This document shows, one piece after another, positions 8,330 through 17,012 of a stretch of 64,000 nucleotides of DNA. The translations under genes were made by a program, and so were the position numbers. The notes beneath the pieces are model-generated. The model was not told the DNA's origin and searched no databases. It saw only the letters and a list, made by a program, of their open reading frames with translations. Each line of letters starts with the position of its first letter. Within the stretch, counting starts at the first letter, position 1. The stretch covers positions 62,001 to 126,000 of the forward strand of contig NZ_AUGQ01000006.1 in NCBI RefSeq assembly GCF_000422745.1. Direction: 5' to 3'. Source of the DNA: Microbacterium gubbeenense DSM 15944. GTDB taxonomy: Bacteria > Actinomycetota > Actinomycetes > Actinomycetales > Microbacteriaceae.

Positions 8330-8799
8330 CGATCGAACCGCGCGGATCCCTCGTGAACGAGCGCCTCGCGGATCCGCTCGCGCATATCGTCGTTGACGCC
8401 CGCCGCGGCAATCTCGTCGATCGGGCACCACCATGCGCGCGTGTTCTCGCCGTCGGCGGGGTGCGGATCGCCGCCGTCCGCCGAGCAGCGCACGACGATG
8501 TCGAGGTACTGCGCGCGGTCGCCGTTCGCGTACGTCATCGGCGGGAGCGCGTGCACCCAGACGATCGCCTCGGCGCGCGCGCTGATGCCGGCCTCCTCGG
8601 CGACCTCGCGCACGGCGGCGAGAGTCGGATCTTCGCCGGGATCCACGATTCCAGTGACGGGCGTGACCAGGCCGTTGTCGGCGCGCTCGACGAGCAGCAC
8701 CTCATCGCCCTTCACAACGACGGCCGTCACGCCGATGAGCCAGAGCAGCTCGTGGCCGACCTTCTCGCGCAGGCGCAGGACGAAATCGGGTGTCGACAT
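8326..8799 (-). CDS. Nudix hydrolase, first gene of a coupled pair
   Basis: A 157-residue Nudix protein with an intact box, GIVDPGEDPTLAAVREVAEE followed by AGI. The start MSTPDFVLRLREKVGHELLW and the pattern WLIGVTAVVVKGDEVLLVERADNGLVTPVTGI resemble actinobacterial MutT-like NUDIX proteins. It sits directly upstream of a second Nudix gene with a 4-nt ATGA overlap, so both are made from one message. No known substrate can be assigned from sequence. Confidence 0.87.
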   Translation of the reverse strand: MSTPDFVLRLREKVGHELLWLIGVTAVVVKGDEVLLVERADNGLVTPVTGIVDPGEDPTLAAVREVAEEAGISARAEAIVWVHALPPMTYANGDRAQYLDIVVRCSADGGDPHPADGENTRAWWCPIDEIAAAGVNDDMRERIREALVHEGSARFDR

Positions 8800-8844
8800 G
8801 GTTCGACCCTAAGCCCGTCGTGGGGGCGCACTAGGCTTATCGAG

Positions 8845-9426
8845 GTGAGCTTCGCGTCAACACCCACCCTGCAGAACGACCGCGTGCGCCTGGAGCCGCT
8901 TTCCCCCGACCACGCCGAAGACCTTGTCACCGTCGTTTCGGACGGCGACCTGTGGCGCACTTGGTACACGAGCATTCCGCGGCCAGAGAATGTGTCCGCC
9001 GAGATCGACGCGCGACTCGTCCGCCAGCAGGCCGGAGAGATGGCGCCCTGGGCGATCATCGATCGTGAGACAGATCGTGCCGTGGGCATGACGTCGTACT
9101 GCAATATCGACGAGGCGAACCGCCGGGTCGAGATCGGGTACACGTGGATGGGGCGACAGACGCACGGCACGACGATCAACCCCTCGGCGAAACTATTGTT
9201 GCTGTCGCGGGCGTTCAACGATCTCGGATGCATCGCGGTGCAATTCTTGACGCATTGGCATAACCGTCAGTCACGCGCGGCGATCGAAAAACTGGGCGCC
9301 AAACAGGACGGCGTCCTGCGCAACCATCGGGTCATGCCCGACGGTCACATCCGCGACACTGTCGTCTTCTCGATCATCGAAGGCGAATGGCCGGCCGTTC
9401 GCCGCGGCCTCGAAGCGAGGATCTGA
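8845..9426 (+). CDS. GNAT family N-acetyltransferase (RimJ/RimL-like)
   Basis: A 193-residue acetyltransferase of the RimJ/RimL type, which acetylates protein N-termini or small amines from acetyl-CoA. Visible are NDRVRLEPLSPDHAEDLVTV, GMTSYCNIDEANRRVEIGYT, and the acetyl-CoA region followed by LTHWHNRQSRAAIEKLGAK and DGVLRNHRVMPDGHIRDTVV. The GTG at 8845 is chosen over the far upstream ATG because TAGGCT (8832-8837) ends 7 nt before it and because translation before it would run antisense through the Nudix gene. Its TGA overlaps the ATG of the next GNAT gene. Confidence 0.88.
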   Translation: MSFASTPTLQNDRVRLEPLSPDHAEDLVTVVSDGDLWRTWYTSIPRPENVSAEIDARLVRQQAGEMAPWAIIDRETDRAVGMTSYCNIDEANRRVEIGYTWMGRQTHGTTINPSAKLLLLSRAFNDLGCIAVQFLTHWHNRQSRAAIEKLGAKQDGVLRNHRVMPDGHIRDTVVFSIIEGEWPAVRRGLEARI

Positions 9427-9851
9427 TGGTCGTCGCTATTCGCCCGCTCAATGATTCCGACATCGACGCGGTGATCCGGTTATGGGAGACCTCCGGCCTG
9501 ACGCGTGAGTGGAACGATCCGCGCGCCGACATCGCCCGCGCCCGCGCCGTGTGGCCCGACTTGCTGCTCGTCGCCGTCGACGGCGACGCGGTCGTCGGAT
9601 CCGTTATGGCCGGATACGACGGACACCGCGGCTGGCTGTACTACCTCGCGACGGAACCGTCGTCGCGCGGGCAAGGGGTCGGATCCGCTCTCGTCGCGGA
9701 AGCGGAGCGCCGGCTCGGCGAGCTCGGCTGCCCGAAGGTGCAGCTCATGGTGCGCCGCGAGAACGCGCAGGTCCTGTCGTTCTACGACGCGCTCACCTAC
9801 GCCCCGAGCGACGTCGAGGTCTACGGCAAGCGCCTGAACGCGGTCCCCTGA
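9426..9851 (+). CDS. GNAT family acetyltransferase (YpeA-like)
   Basis: A 141-residue single-domain GNAT protein: AIRPLNDSDIDAVIRLWETS, the acetyl-CoA pocket LATEPSSRGQGVGSALVAEA (the Q/RxxGxG/A motif as RGQGVG), KVQLMVRRENAQVLSFYDAL and the end DVEVYGKRLNAVP. It closely resembles the YpeA group of unknown substrate. The ATG at 9426 shares its A with the stop of the preceding GNAT gene, so coupling is likely. Palindromic repeat copy 2 starts 5 bp after its stop and ends exactly where the convergent gene's stop begins. Confidence 0.86.
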   Translation: MVVAIRPLNDSDIDAVIRLWETSGLTREWNDPRADIARARAVWPDLLLVAVDGDAVVGSVMAGYDGHRGWLYYLATEPSSRGQGVGSALVAEAERRLGELGCPKVQLMVRRENAQVLSFYDALTYAPSDVEVYGKRLNAVP

Positions 9852-9855
9852 CCCT

Positions 9856-9929
9856 CCCCAACCCTTCATTTCTGGCACGATTCTTCATCGATTTGCATGG
9901 TGAAATGTGCCAGAAATGAAGGGTTGGGG
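9856..9929. repeat. palindromic repeat copy 2 (74 bp)
   Basis: Left arm CCCCAACCCTTCATTTCTGG plus CAC (9856-9878), 28-bp core (9879-9906), and a perfect inverted right arm (9907-9929), 23 bp each. It exactly fills the space between the stops of two convergent genes (9851 and 9930), where a bidirectional terminator would sit. The core is nearly the reverse complement of the core in copy 3 (three differences), so the two copies are the same element in opposite orientation. Confidence 0.88.
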
Positions 9930-10895
9930 TCAGAGGTGCGACGGGAGGGTGCGGAGCAGATCTCGCCGTGCAGGGCGGACCTCGGCGACGCCCGCGGTCC
10001 GGAGGACATCCCGCAGCTTCTCCGGCCGTCGCACGTCGTCCCATGCCCAGCGCGCGATGCCGCGCACCTGGCGGCGGAGTGCATCCTCTCGACGCTTCTC
10101 CGCCCATACCTGTTGCTCCGGGCCGGCCCCGTTCAACGAGTACTTCGCGCGTCCGTCCGCCTCGCCGATCACGTCCGCGCTGCGCCAGTAACAATCCGAG
10201 CGCACGATCGAACCGCCTCCGATCTCGAACTCCACCTGCAGCTCGGGGCGCTCGAAGCCGAGCCATTCGATCACGCAGAGCGACGCCGACTCGAGTGCGG
10301 TTTCGGCCAAGGGCGTCGCGGTCGCCAGCGGCCATCGAGCAGCGGCCCGCCCGCGCCGGCTGAGCCTCTCGTCGTTGGTCGCGAGCAGGACGTCGGGACT
10401 CATCCCTGATCGGCGAACCAATGCATCGGCCGCGGCGCGCGCGATCACGGGGTGGTGCGTGCGGGCGAGGTCCACGATCGTGTCGCTCGGTGACGTCGCC
10501 GCGATGCCGGGCTCGACGACGACGTCGGGCTCGTCGCTCGTGTGGTGCCACTGGATGTCGCCGGTGCGGCGGGAACCGCCCGACCGTTTCGCCCGCGCAT
10601 GGAGGTGATACGGCATTCCGAGCGTCGGCAGCCCCCAGAGCGCGGCCGCGGATTCGTGCATGAACACGGTGTGCGGCGACTTCATGGCGAACGCGTGGAT
10701 CCGCGCGAGATAGCGGCTCCACGGCGGCAGCGCTTCCCAGCCGTCGGTATCGACGTATACGCCGCTGCGGATGCGATGCAATCGCCCGACGCGGACGGCA
10801 TGGTCGAACCGCGTGCCGGATTCCGCACGTCGGATCAGAGCGATCGGCGGCGGCTGGATCGCGAGAGTCGAGAGCGGCGGATCCTGAAGTCTCAT
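9930..10895 (-). CDS. AbiEi-antitoxin-like protein with nuclease-like C-terminus, orphan
   Basis: A 321-residue protein with no toxin partner. The first 200 residues resemble the AbiEi-type antitoxin/transcription factor proteins common in Micrococcales: a wing-like start, HAVRVGRLHRIRSGVYVDTD, HTVFMHESAAALWGLP and PSDTIVDLAR. Residues about 215-290 (ESASLCVIEWLGFERPEL, then DVIGEADGRAKY) resemble the DUF559/Vsr-like fold with a possible E-x-D-G-x-x-K active site. The expected neighbour AbiEii nucleotidyltransferase is absent on both sides. Function is not known; in related genomes such genes occur as scattered singletons. The ATG at 10895 lies 100 bp from palindromic repeat copy 3. Confidence 0.6.
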   Translation of the reverse strand: MRLQDPPLSTLAIQPPPIALIRRAESGTRFDHAVRVGRLHRIRSGVYVDTDGWEALPPWSRYLARIHAFAMKSPHTVFMHESAAALWGLPTLGMPYHLHARAKRSGGSRRTGDIQWHHTSDEPDVVVEPGIAATSPSDTIVDLARTHHPVIARAAADALVRRSGMSPDVLLATNDERLSRRGRAAARWPLATATPLAETALESASLCVIEWLGFERPELQVEFEIGGGSIVRSDCYWRSADVIGEADGRAKYSLNGAGPEQQVWAEKRREDALRRQVRGIARWAWDDVRRPEKLRDVLRTAGVAEVRPARRDLLRTLPSHL

Positions 10896-10997
10896 CTATC
10901 GATCGTGACGCCGTTCACGCTTCTGAGTCCGAACTGCGAACAACTCATGCGGATCCGCGATTGTGAGCGACGTGTCGACGTCAGGCCGCCCCGTCAC

Positions 10998-11063
10998 AAC
11001 CCTTCATTTCTGGCACATTTCACCATGCAACTAGATGAAGAATCGTGCCAGAAATGAAGGGTT
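10998..11063. repeat. palindromic repeat copy 3 (66 bp)
   Basis: Arms AACCCTTCATTTCTGGCAC (10998-11016) and its complement (11045-11063) enclose a 28-bp core (11017-11044). The core matches the reverse complement of the copy 2 core except at three positions. The right arm overlaps the stop codon of the CPBP gene (11062-11064), so it again sits exactly at a gene's 3' end. Confidence 0.88.
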
Positions 11064-11796
11064 AGGGGAGGTAGGGGGCCGCCAGCGGGTAGCCGACGAA
11101 GGCGAACACATCCAGCAGCGTGTGGGCGATCACCAGGGGCATCACGCGCCGCCACTTCAGGTACACCCATCCGAAGACGAGGCCCATCACCATGTTGCCC
11201 AGCGCCATCGCGGGGCCCTGGTAGAGGTGATAAAGGCCGCGCAGCGCCGCCACGGCGACGAGCACGCGCCACCCGGATCCCAGGCGTTCGAACAGGTATC
11301 CGTTGAGGATGACCTCCTCGAGCAGACCCGCGCGCACGGCGGAGAGGAGGAGCAACGGGATCGTCCACCACGCGGCGTCGAGCTCCGACGCCTGTACCTG
11401 GAGCGTCAGCCCCATAAGGCGGCTGATCGCATACAGGCCGAGCCCGGGGATCCCGATCGACGCCAGCAGCAGAACCGCTGTTCCCACGTCGCGCCCGAAC
11501 CGCGAGAAGTTCAGCCCGATGCGCTGGAACGCGCTCTGCGCCGGTCGCCACAGCAGGTAGATCACGAGGGCGACGAGCGCGAGATCGAAGAACACGTCGA
11601 AGACCCGGTAGATCGCATCCCAGATCGCCTGATCCGCCTGCGACGGGTTGAGCGCCGTCGCTTGTTCGGACAGCGGCGCGGTCATGAGCGATCGGATGAA
11701 GGACAGCACCGAGTACACGGCCGATCTGCCGATCGACAGCGCGAGCACGATGCCGACCTCCCAGCCGAGGCGAGCTCGTGAGATGTCGGTGGTCAC
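11062..11796 (-). CDS. CPBP-family intramembrane protein (Abi/CAAX protease-like)
   Basis: A 244-residue membrane protein with about seven helices. The CPBP motifs are in order: EEVILNGYLFERL (motif 1, usually EExxxR), LRGLYHLYQGP (motif 2, FxxxH-like with the metal-binding histidine) and AHTLLDVFAF (motif 3, HxxxB). In motif 1 the arginine is replaced by asparagine, so protease activity is uncertain although the glutamates and histidines are kept. Family members process prenylated proteins, or bacteriocin precursors, or give self-immunity. The start is GTG at 11796, in a 39-bp divergent gap with the PH-domain gene. Its stop lies inside palindromic repeat copy 3. Confidence 0.82.
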   Translation of the reverse strand: MTTDISRARLGWEVGIVLALSIGRSAVYSVLSFIRSLMTAPLSEQATALNPSQADQAIWDAIYRVFDVFFDLALVALVIYLLWRPAQSAFQRIGLNFSRFGRDVGTAVLLLASIGIPGLGLYAISRLMGLTLQVQASELDAAWWTIPLLLLSAVRAGLLEEVILNGYLFERLGSGWRVLVAVAALRGLYHLYQGPAMALGNMVMGLVFGWVYLKWRRVMPLVIAHTLLDVFAFVGYPLAAPYLP

Positions 11797-11835
11797 GAAG
11801 TCAGCCTGTCACAACAACTCCGTATCCTTGACGGC

Positions 11836-12396
11836 ATGCCCCGCGACACCGACCCGATCGTGCTCCGCTCGTCATTCGCCTGGGTCTGGACCGGGCTCGC
11901 GATCGCGCTGACCGCATACCTCCTCATCGATATGGGGATCCGCGCGAGCGTCTGGGACGCGTTCCTCGTCGCCCCCTGGCTGCTGCTCGTGTGCTGGGTC
12001 GTGTGGCTGTTCCAGGTCGTCCCGCGCATCGAGGCCGACGAGCGCGGGGCCCGCGTCTACAACCTCCTCCGGATCCTCGACCTGCCCTGGTCGGCCGTGG
12101 CGAGCGTGCGGCTCCGCTACCACACGGAGTTCACGCTGCGCTCGGGCGAGACCGTCACCGCGTGGGGCGGATCCTCGCGGCGCCTGCACCTGTCCATCAA
12201 GCACCGCAGCGCGGAGGATCCCGCGATGGAGGAAGCCGACGCGCTCCAGCGCCTGCACGCGAACGCGGTGCGGGACCCGTCGCCCGCCCGCCGCCGCTGG
12301 AACGCCCCGGCGCTCGCCGCCCTCGTCGTGATCGTCGTGTGGATCGTCTTCTCGCTGATGCAGACCGGCGGAATCGTGATCCCCGGGGTGATGTAA
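11836..12396 (+). CDS. membrane-anchored PH-domain protein
   Basis: A 186-residue protein with two N-terminal helices (residues about 14-60), a bacterial PH-like domain (about 60-130: RIEADERGARVYNLLRILDL, PWSAVASVRLRYHTEFTLRS) and a C-terminal helix (about 155-175). The sequence resembles the low-molecular-weight PH domain proteins of actinobacteria, similar to mycobacterial PH-domain antigens, of unknown role. TATCCT (11823-11828) ends 7 nt before the ATG, fitting a leaderless transcript. Its TAA overlaps the putative -35 of the ECF sigma promoter that follows. Confidence 0.72.
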   Translation: MPRDTDPIVLRSSFAWVWTGLAIALTAYLLIDMGIRASVWDAFLVAPWLLLVCWVVWLFQVVPRIEADERGARVYNLLRILDLPWSAVASVRLRYHTEFTLRSGETVTAWGGSSRRLHLSIKHRSAEDPAMEEADALQRLHANAVRDPSPARRRWNAPALAALVVIVVWIVFSLMQTGGIVIPGVM

Positions 12397-12418
12397 CACT
12401 TCCGACGCCTCCGGCAAT
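12393..12418 (+). promoter_or_regulatory. candidate ECF-sigma autoregulated promoter
   Basis: GTAACA (12393-12398) is followed after 7 nt by CGCCTCCGGCAATA, ending in the ATG region of the sigma gene. An almost identical block lies before the lipoprotein gene at 13574. Shared unusual blocks upstream of a sigma gene and a gene two positions later suggest promoters read by this sigma factor. If so, transcription would start near 12430, downstream of the ATG at 12419, making the GTG at 12455 a plausible true start. Confidence 0.5.
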
Positions 12419-12967
12419 ATGAAGGGAAAGGACCCCTTCGACGAAAGCGATCGTGTGGCAGATCGAGCGATTCACGCGGACGAGTTCCGTGCGTTCTATC
12501 GCGCCCACTACGGGCTGATCCTCACGGTCGCCGAGCAGCGGCTCGACACGCACCAGGCCGCCGAGGACGCGACCGCCGACGCGTTCCAGATCGCGTGGCG
12601 GAGGTACCAGCACGATGACGCGACGCTCGCCCTCCCGTGGCTCTATCAGATCCTGCGGAACGTGATCGGAACCGAGTATCGACGGCTGGCAAGGGCGCGG
12701 CACGCGAACGAACAGCTCGATCTCGACCACGGCACGGATCCGCAGATCGAGCGGCGCATCGACGTACGGAATGCGCTGCGCCGGCTTCCGGAGCAGGACC
12801 GGGACCTGCTGTACATGGCCTACTGGGAGGACCTCACGGGCGACGAGCTGGCCGGGATCCTCGGGGCGAGTCCGGGCGCCGTTCGGGTGCGTCTGACGAG
12901 AGCGCGCGAGAAGCTCCGCACGATTCTTGCGGACATCGAGGCACGGCAGGGGGATCGCCATGGATGA
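12419..12967 (+). CDS. ECF-type RNA polymerase sigma factor
   Basis: A 182-residue sigma-70 family protein. Region 2 covers about residues 22-90 (FRAFYRAHYGLILTVAEQRL, then DAFQIAWRRY and LPWLYQILRN), and region 4 about 118-170 (LRRLPEQDRDLLYMAYWEDL, DELAGILGASPGAVRVRLTR). The next gene, overlapping by 8 nt, encodes a single-span membrane protein likely to be its anti-sigma factor. The ATG at 12419 is immediately after a promoter-like block; GTG at 12455 is an alternative start that would remove 12 residues before region 2. ECF group and signal are unknown. Confidence 0.9.
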   Translation: MKGKDPFDESDRVADRAIHADEFRAFYRAHYGLILTVAEQRLDTHQAAEDATADAFQIAWRRYQHDDATLALPWLYQILRNVIGTEYRRLARARHANEQLDLDHGTDPQIERRIDVRNALRRLPEQDRDLLYMAYWEDLTGDELAGILGASPGAVRVRLTRAREKLRTILADIEARQGDRHG

Positions 12968-13577
12968 CATCGAGGAGATGCTGCGCGACGCGCGTCCCGA
13001 ATCAGGGCGCCGTGACCGGGCGCCGAGCGCGCGTTCGGAGCGCGAACTCGACGCGTTGATCTTGTCGACGCAGGCGGAACAGATCCCTGGACGTGCGCGG
13101 GTCGTGAGGAAACGTCGGGGCATCGGTCGCCGGACGATACGAACCGCACTGATCCTCCTGGCGGGTGCGATCGCGATCGCGGTGGCCGGCGGGCTGGCCT
13201 CACTGCTCGACGGCGCGCAACAGGAACCGCCTCCTGTCGCGCAGCCCGCGGAACCGGATCCGTCGACCGTGCTGTCGAGTGCGGCCGACAAGCTCGATGG
13301 GACGGGCGAACAGAGCGAATCCGGTATTGCGGCGCCGGAAGACAGCCGGGCGCTCATCGAGTGGCTCACCTCGGGGGAGCTGACGCGGTCGAATCAGGCG
13401 ACCTGGCTTCGGGACCTGTCGGAGGACGGTCTCGCCACGCACGCCGAGCGCGGAGCCGACGACACGTGGCTTGTCGATGTCGCAGGCGTCACCCTCGTGA
13501 TCCGGGAAGCAGCGGGCGAGGTCTCGGCGGTCATCGACACGCAGGGCCGGACGCACACCGTTCCGCCGGGGACGTAA
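12960..13577 (+). CDS. putative anti-sigma factor, single-span membrane protein
   Basis: A 205-residue protein with an Arg-rich cytoplasmic part (1-58), one membrane helix (about 62-83) and an outside domain with the end VDVAGVTLVIREAAGEVSAV. It overlaps the sigma gene by 8 nt and starts at the ATG at 12960, so co-expression is expected. The N-terminus has a run MDDIEEMLRDARPE but no HxxxCxxC zinc motif, so it is not a ZAS-type anti-sigma. Identity as an anti-sigma rests on position and topology, not on a recognised domain. The outside domain could sense an envelope signal. Confidence 0.6.
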   Translation: MDDIEEMLRDARPESGRRDRAPSARSERELDALILSTQAEQIPGRARVVRKRRGIGRRTIRTALILLAGAIAIAVAGGLASLLDGAQQEPPPVAQPAEPDPSTVLSSAADKLDGTGEQSESGIAAPEDSRALIEWLTSGELTRSNQATWLRDLSEDGLATHAERGADDTWLVDVAGVTLVIREAAGEVSAVIDTQGRTHTVPPGT

Positions 13578-13600
13578 CAATCGCCCGCCTCCGGCAATAA
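13574..13600 (+). promoter_or_regulatory. second copy of the ECF-sigma promoter-like block
   Basis: GTAACA (13574-13579) then 6 nt then CGCCTCCGGCAATA (13586-13599), matching the block before the sigma gene except for one base of spacing. A start about 13610 would give a 23-nt leader carrying the ribosome site AGAGAGGA before the lipoprotein ATG at 13634. As in the first copy, GTAA overlaps the stop codon of the gene before it. Confidence 0.55.
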
Positions 13601-13633
13601 CCTCTGCAATACATCCCCGCAGAGAGGATCCCC

Positions 13634-14263
13634 ATGAAGATGCGACATCGCGCGCACGCCGCGGCGGTCCCGTGCGCCGTGCTCGTCCTCGGCACCGTCG
13701 GATGTGCGACCGGTCAACCCGCCGAGAGACCGAGCACGCCATCGGCCACCGCAATCGCGAACATCTTCACCACGCAGCACCGCACCACGGTCATCGACGA
13801 CGGCGACCGCCCGCCGCAGCTCTGCATCGGGGGCGTGGCGCAGTCGCTCCCGCCGCAGTGCGCGGGGATCGATCTCGAAGACTGGGACTGGAGCGCCGTC
13901 GGTGACCACGAGCAGCAGGGGAGCGTGCGGTGGGGCTCGTTCGTCGTCGCGGGCGAGTACTCCGCACCCGATAACTCCCTGCGCGTGACATCGGTGTCGG
14001 CGGACGGAACGGATCCTCGCCACACAATGGAGCCGTGCGCCGACGGATCCCGCGAGAAGACGGATCCGTCGAACGTCATGCGCATCTGGGAGTTCATCGA
14101 GGAGGACCTCGGCGTTCGAGTGTTCTCCGGCGGCGACGTCCCGGCGTGCGGATCCGTGGAGGTCCGAGTCGGGCACGACGACGGATCTATCCAGTCGGCG
14201 GTAGATGCAGAGTTCGGCGCGGGAACAGCGTCCGTCGATTCGGCACTCGTTCCCGCGCCGTGA
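13634..14263 (+). CDS. putative secreted lipoprotein of the sigma operon
   Basis: A 209-residue protein with a signal peptide (basic MKMRHR, hydrophobic AAAVPCAVLVLGTV) and a lipobox-like end GTVGC with Cys at about 24; the -3 residue is threonine, which is less usual. The mature part has paired cysteines (LCIGG, PPQCAG, MEPCADG, VPACGSVEV) that may form disulfides outside the membrane. No known domain was recognised. It has ribosome site AGAGAGGA and follows the promoter-like block shared with the sigma gene, so it is the best candidate target of that sigma factor. Confidence 0.65.
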   Translation: MKMRHRAHAAAVPCAVLVLGTVGCATGQPAERPSTPSATAIANIFTTQHRTTVIDDGDRPPQLCIGGVAQSLPPQCAGIDLEDWDWSAVGDHEQQGSVRWGSFVVAGEYSAPDNSLRVTSVSADGTDPRHTMEPCADGSREKTDPSNVMRIWEFIEEDLGVRVFSGGDVPACGSVEVRVGHDDGSIQSAVDAEFGAGTASVDSALVPAP

Positions 14264-14351
14264 CATCCGCCCAGCACCGGCACAGCCTGGCGCGATAAGG
14301 TGGATCGCCCTGATTTCGGGGCACCTCCCAACGACCCAGAAGGATCCCTTC

Positions 14352-16256
<1,905 letters not shown>

Positions 16257-16260
16257 TCCG

Positions 16261-16644
16261 ATGAGCTGGCCGGCTCGCGCCGTCACGTGGATCCTCGCGC
16301 TCGTCGCGGGGGCCGTGTTCGGCGTGGCCGGCACCATCACCCACCCGCTCGTCATGGGGTGGGTGCCGGTCGGTCTCATCGTCGCGGCGCTCGGCTGCGC
16401 CGGGCTGATCCTCGCCGTGCGGCTGCTCATCGAGGACCGCGGTGCGGTCCTCGCGTGCGGCGTCGGCATGATCGCCGCGCTCATGGTCTTCTCGGGCCGC
16501 GGCCCGGGCGGATCCGTCGTGGTTCCGCAGGCCGCCGAGGGCGAGTTCCCGTTCGGCATCACGTGGACGCTGCTGCTGACGGCGATCGTTCTCGTCGTCG
16601 TCGCGTGGCCGAGATTCCGCCGCCCCGAGCGCGCCGCCGGCTGA
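16261..16644 (+). CDS. small four-helix membrane protein (DUF6113-like)
   Basis: A 127-residue protein made almost entirely of four predicted helices (about 8-25, 32-54, 62-78, 98-117) with a short basic end RFRRPERAAG. It starts 5 bp after the typA stop and is probably read from the typA message. Many Microbacteriaceae have a comparable small membrane protein after typA; resemblance to DUF6113 is from memory of family pattern and is tentative. No catalytic motif. Confidence 0.7.
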   Translation: MSWPARAVTWILALVAGAVFGVAGTITHPLVMGWVPVGLIVAALGCAGLILAVRLLIEDRGAVLACGVGMIAALMVFSGRGPGGSVVVPQAAEGEFPFGITWTLLLTAIVLVVVAWPRFRRPERAAG

Positions 16645-16691
16645 GACCCGCCGCTGAGCCGACCATCAGGCCGCGCGGCTAGAATTACAGC

Positions 16692-17012
16692 GTGACTTAC
16701 GTGATCGCCCTTCCCTGCGTGGACGTCAAAGACCGCGCCTGTATCGATGAGTGCCCCGTCGACTGCATCTACGAGGGCGAACGCAGCCTGTATATCCACC
16801 CCGACGAGTGCGTCGACTGCGGTGCGTGCGAGCCCGTGTGCCCCGTCGAGGCGATCTACTACGAGGACGACCTCCCCGAAGAGTGGTCCGACTACTACAA
16901 GGCGAACGTCGAGTTCTTCGACGAGATCGGCTCCCCGGGCGGCGCCGCGAAGATCGGTGTCATCCCGAAGGATCACCCCGTCATCTCGGTTCTGCCGCCG
17001 CAGAGCGTCTGA
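16692..17012 (+). CDS. fdxA: ferredoxin, 3Fe-4S/4Fe-4S type
   Basis: A 106-residue electron-transfer protein of the 7Fe family. Cluster ligands: the first motif [17 protein letters not shown] and the second [16 protein letters not shown], in the FdxA pattern of actinobacteria, with the C-terminal tail found in that family ([18 protein letters not shown]). The GTG at 16692 has TAGAAT (16680-16685) 6 nt upstream, fitting a leaderless transcript. Its TGA shares a base with the ATG of dapC; ferredoxin-dapC adjacency is widespread in actinobacteria. Confidence 0.96.
   Translation: MTYVIALPCVDVKDRACIDECPVDCIYEGERSLYIHPDECVDCGACEPVCPVEAIYYEDDLPEEWSDYYKANVEFFDEIGSPGGAAKIGVIPKDHPVISVLPPQSV

Noticed and set aside
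8353-8844. N-terminal extension of the first GNAT gene to an upstream ATG
   Set aside because: It would be antisense to the Nudix gene through its conserved box; the GTG at 8845 has a good promoter box and matches the family start.
9930-10895. Complete AbiE toxin-antitoxin system
   Set aside because: No AbiEii nucleotidyltransferase beside the gene on either strand.
7840-11063. Palindromic repeats as integron attC sites or as insertion-sequence ends
   Set aside because: No attC core triplets, no integrase, no transposase and no flanking duplication was seen; arms are perfect, unlike attC.
14205-14351. N-terminal extension of typA
   Set aside because: It overlaps the lipoprotein gene; ATG 14352 has a strong ribosome site and begins the family sequence.
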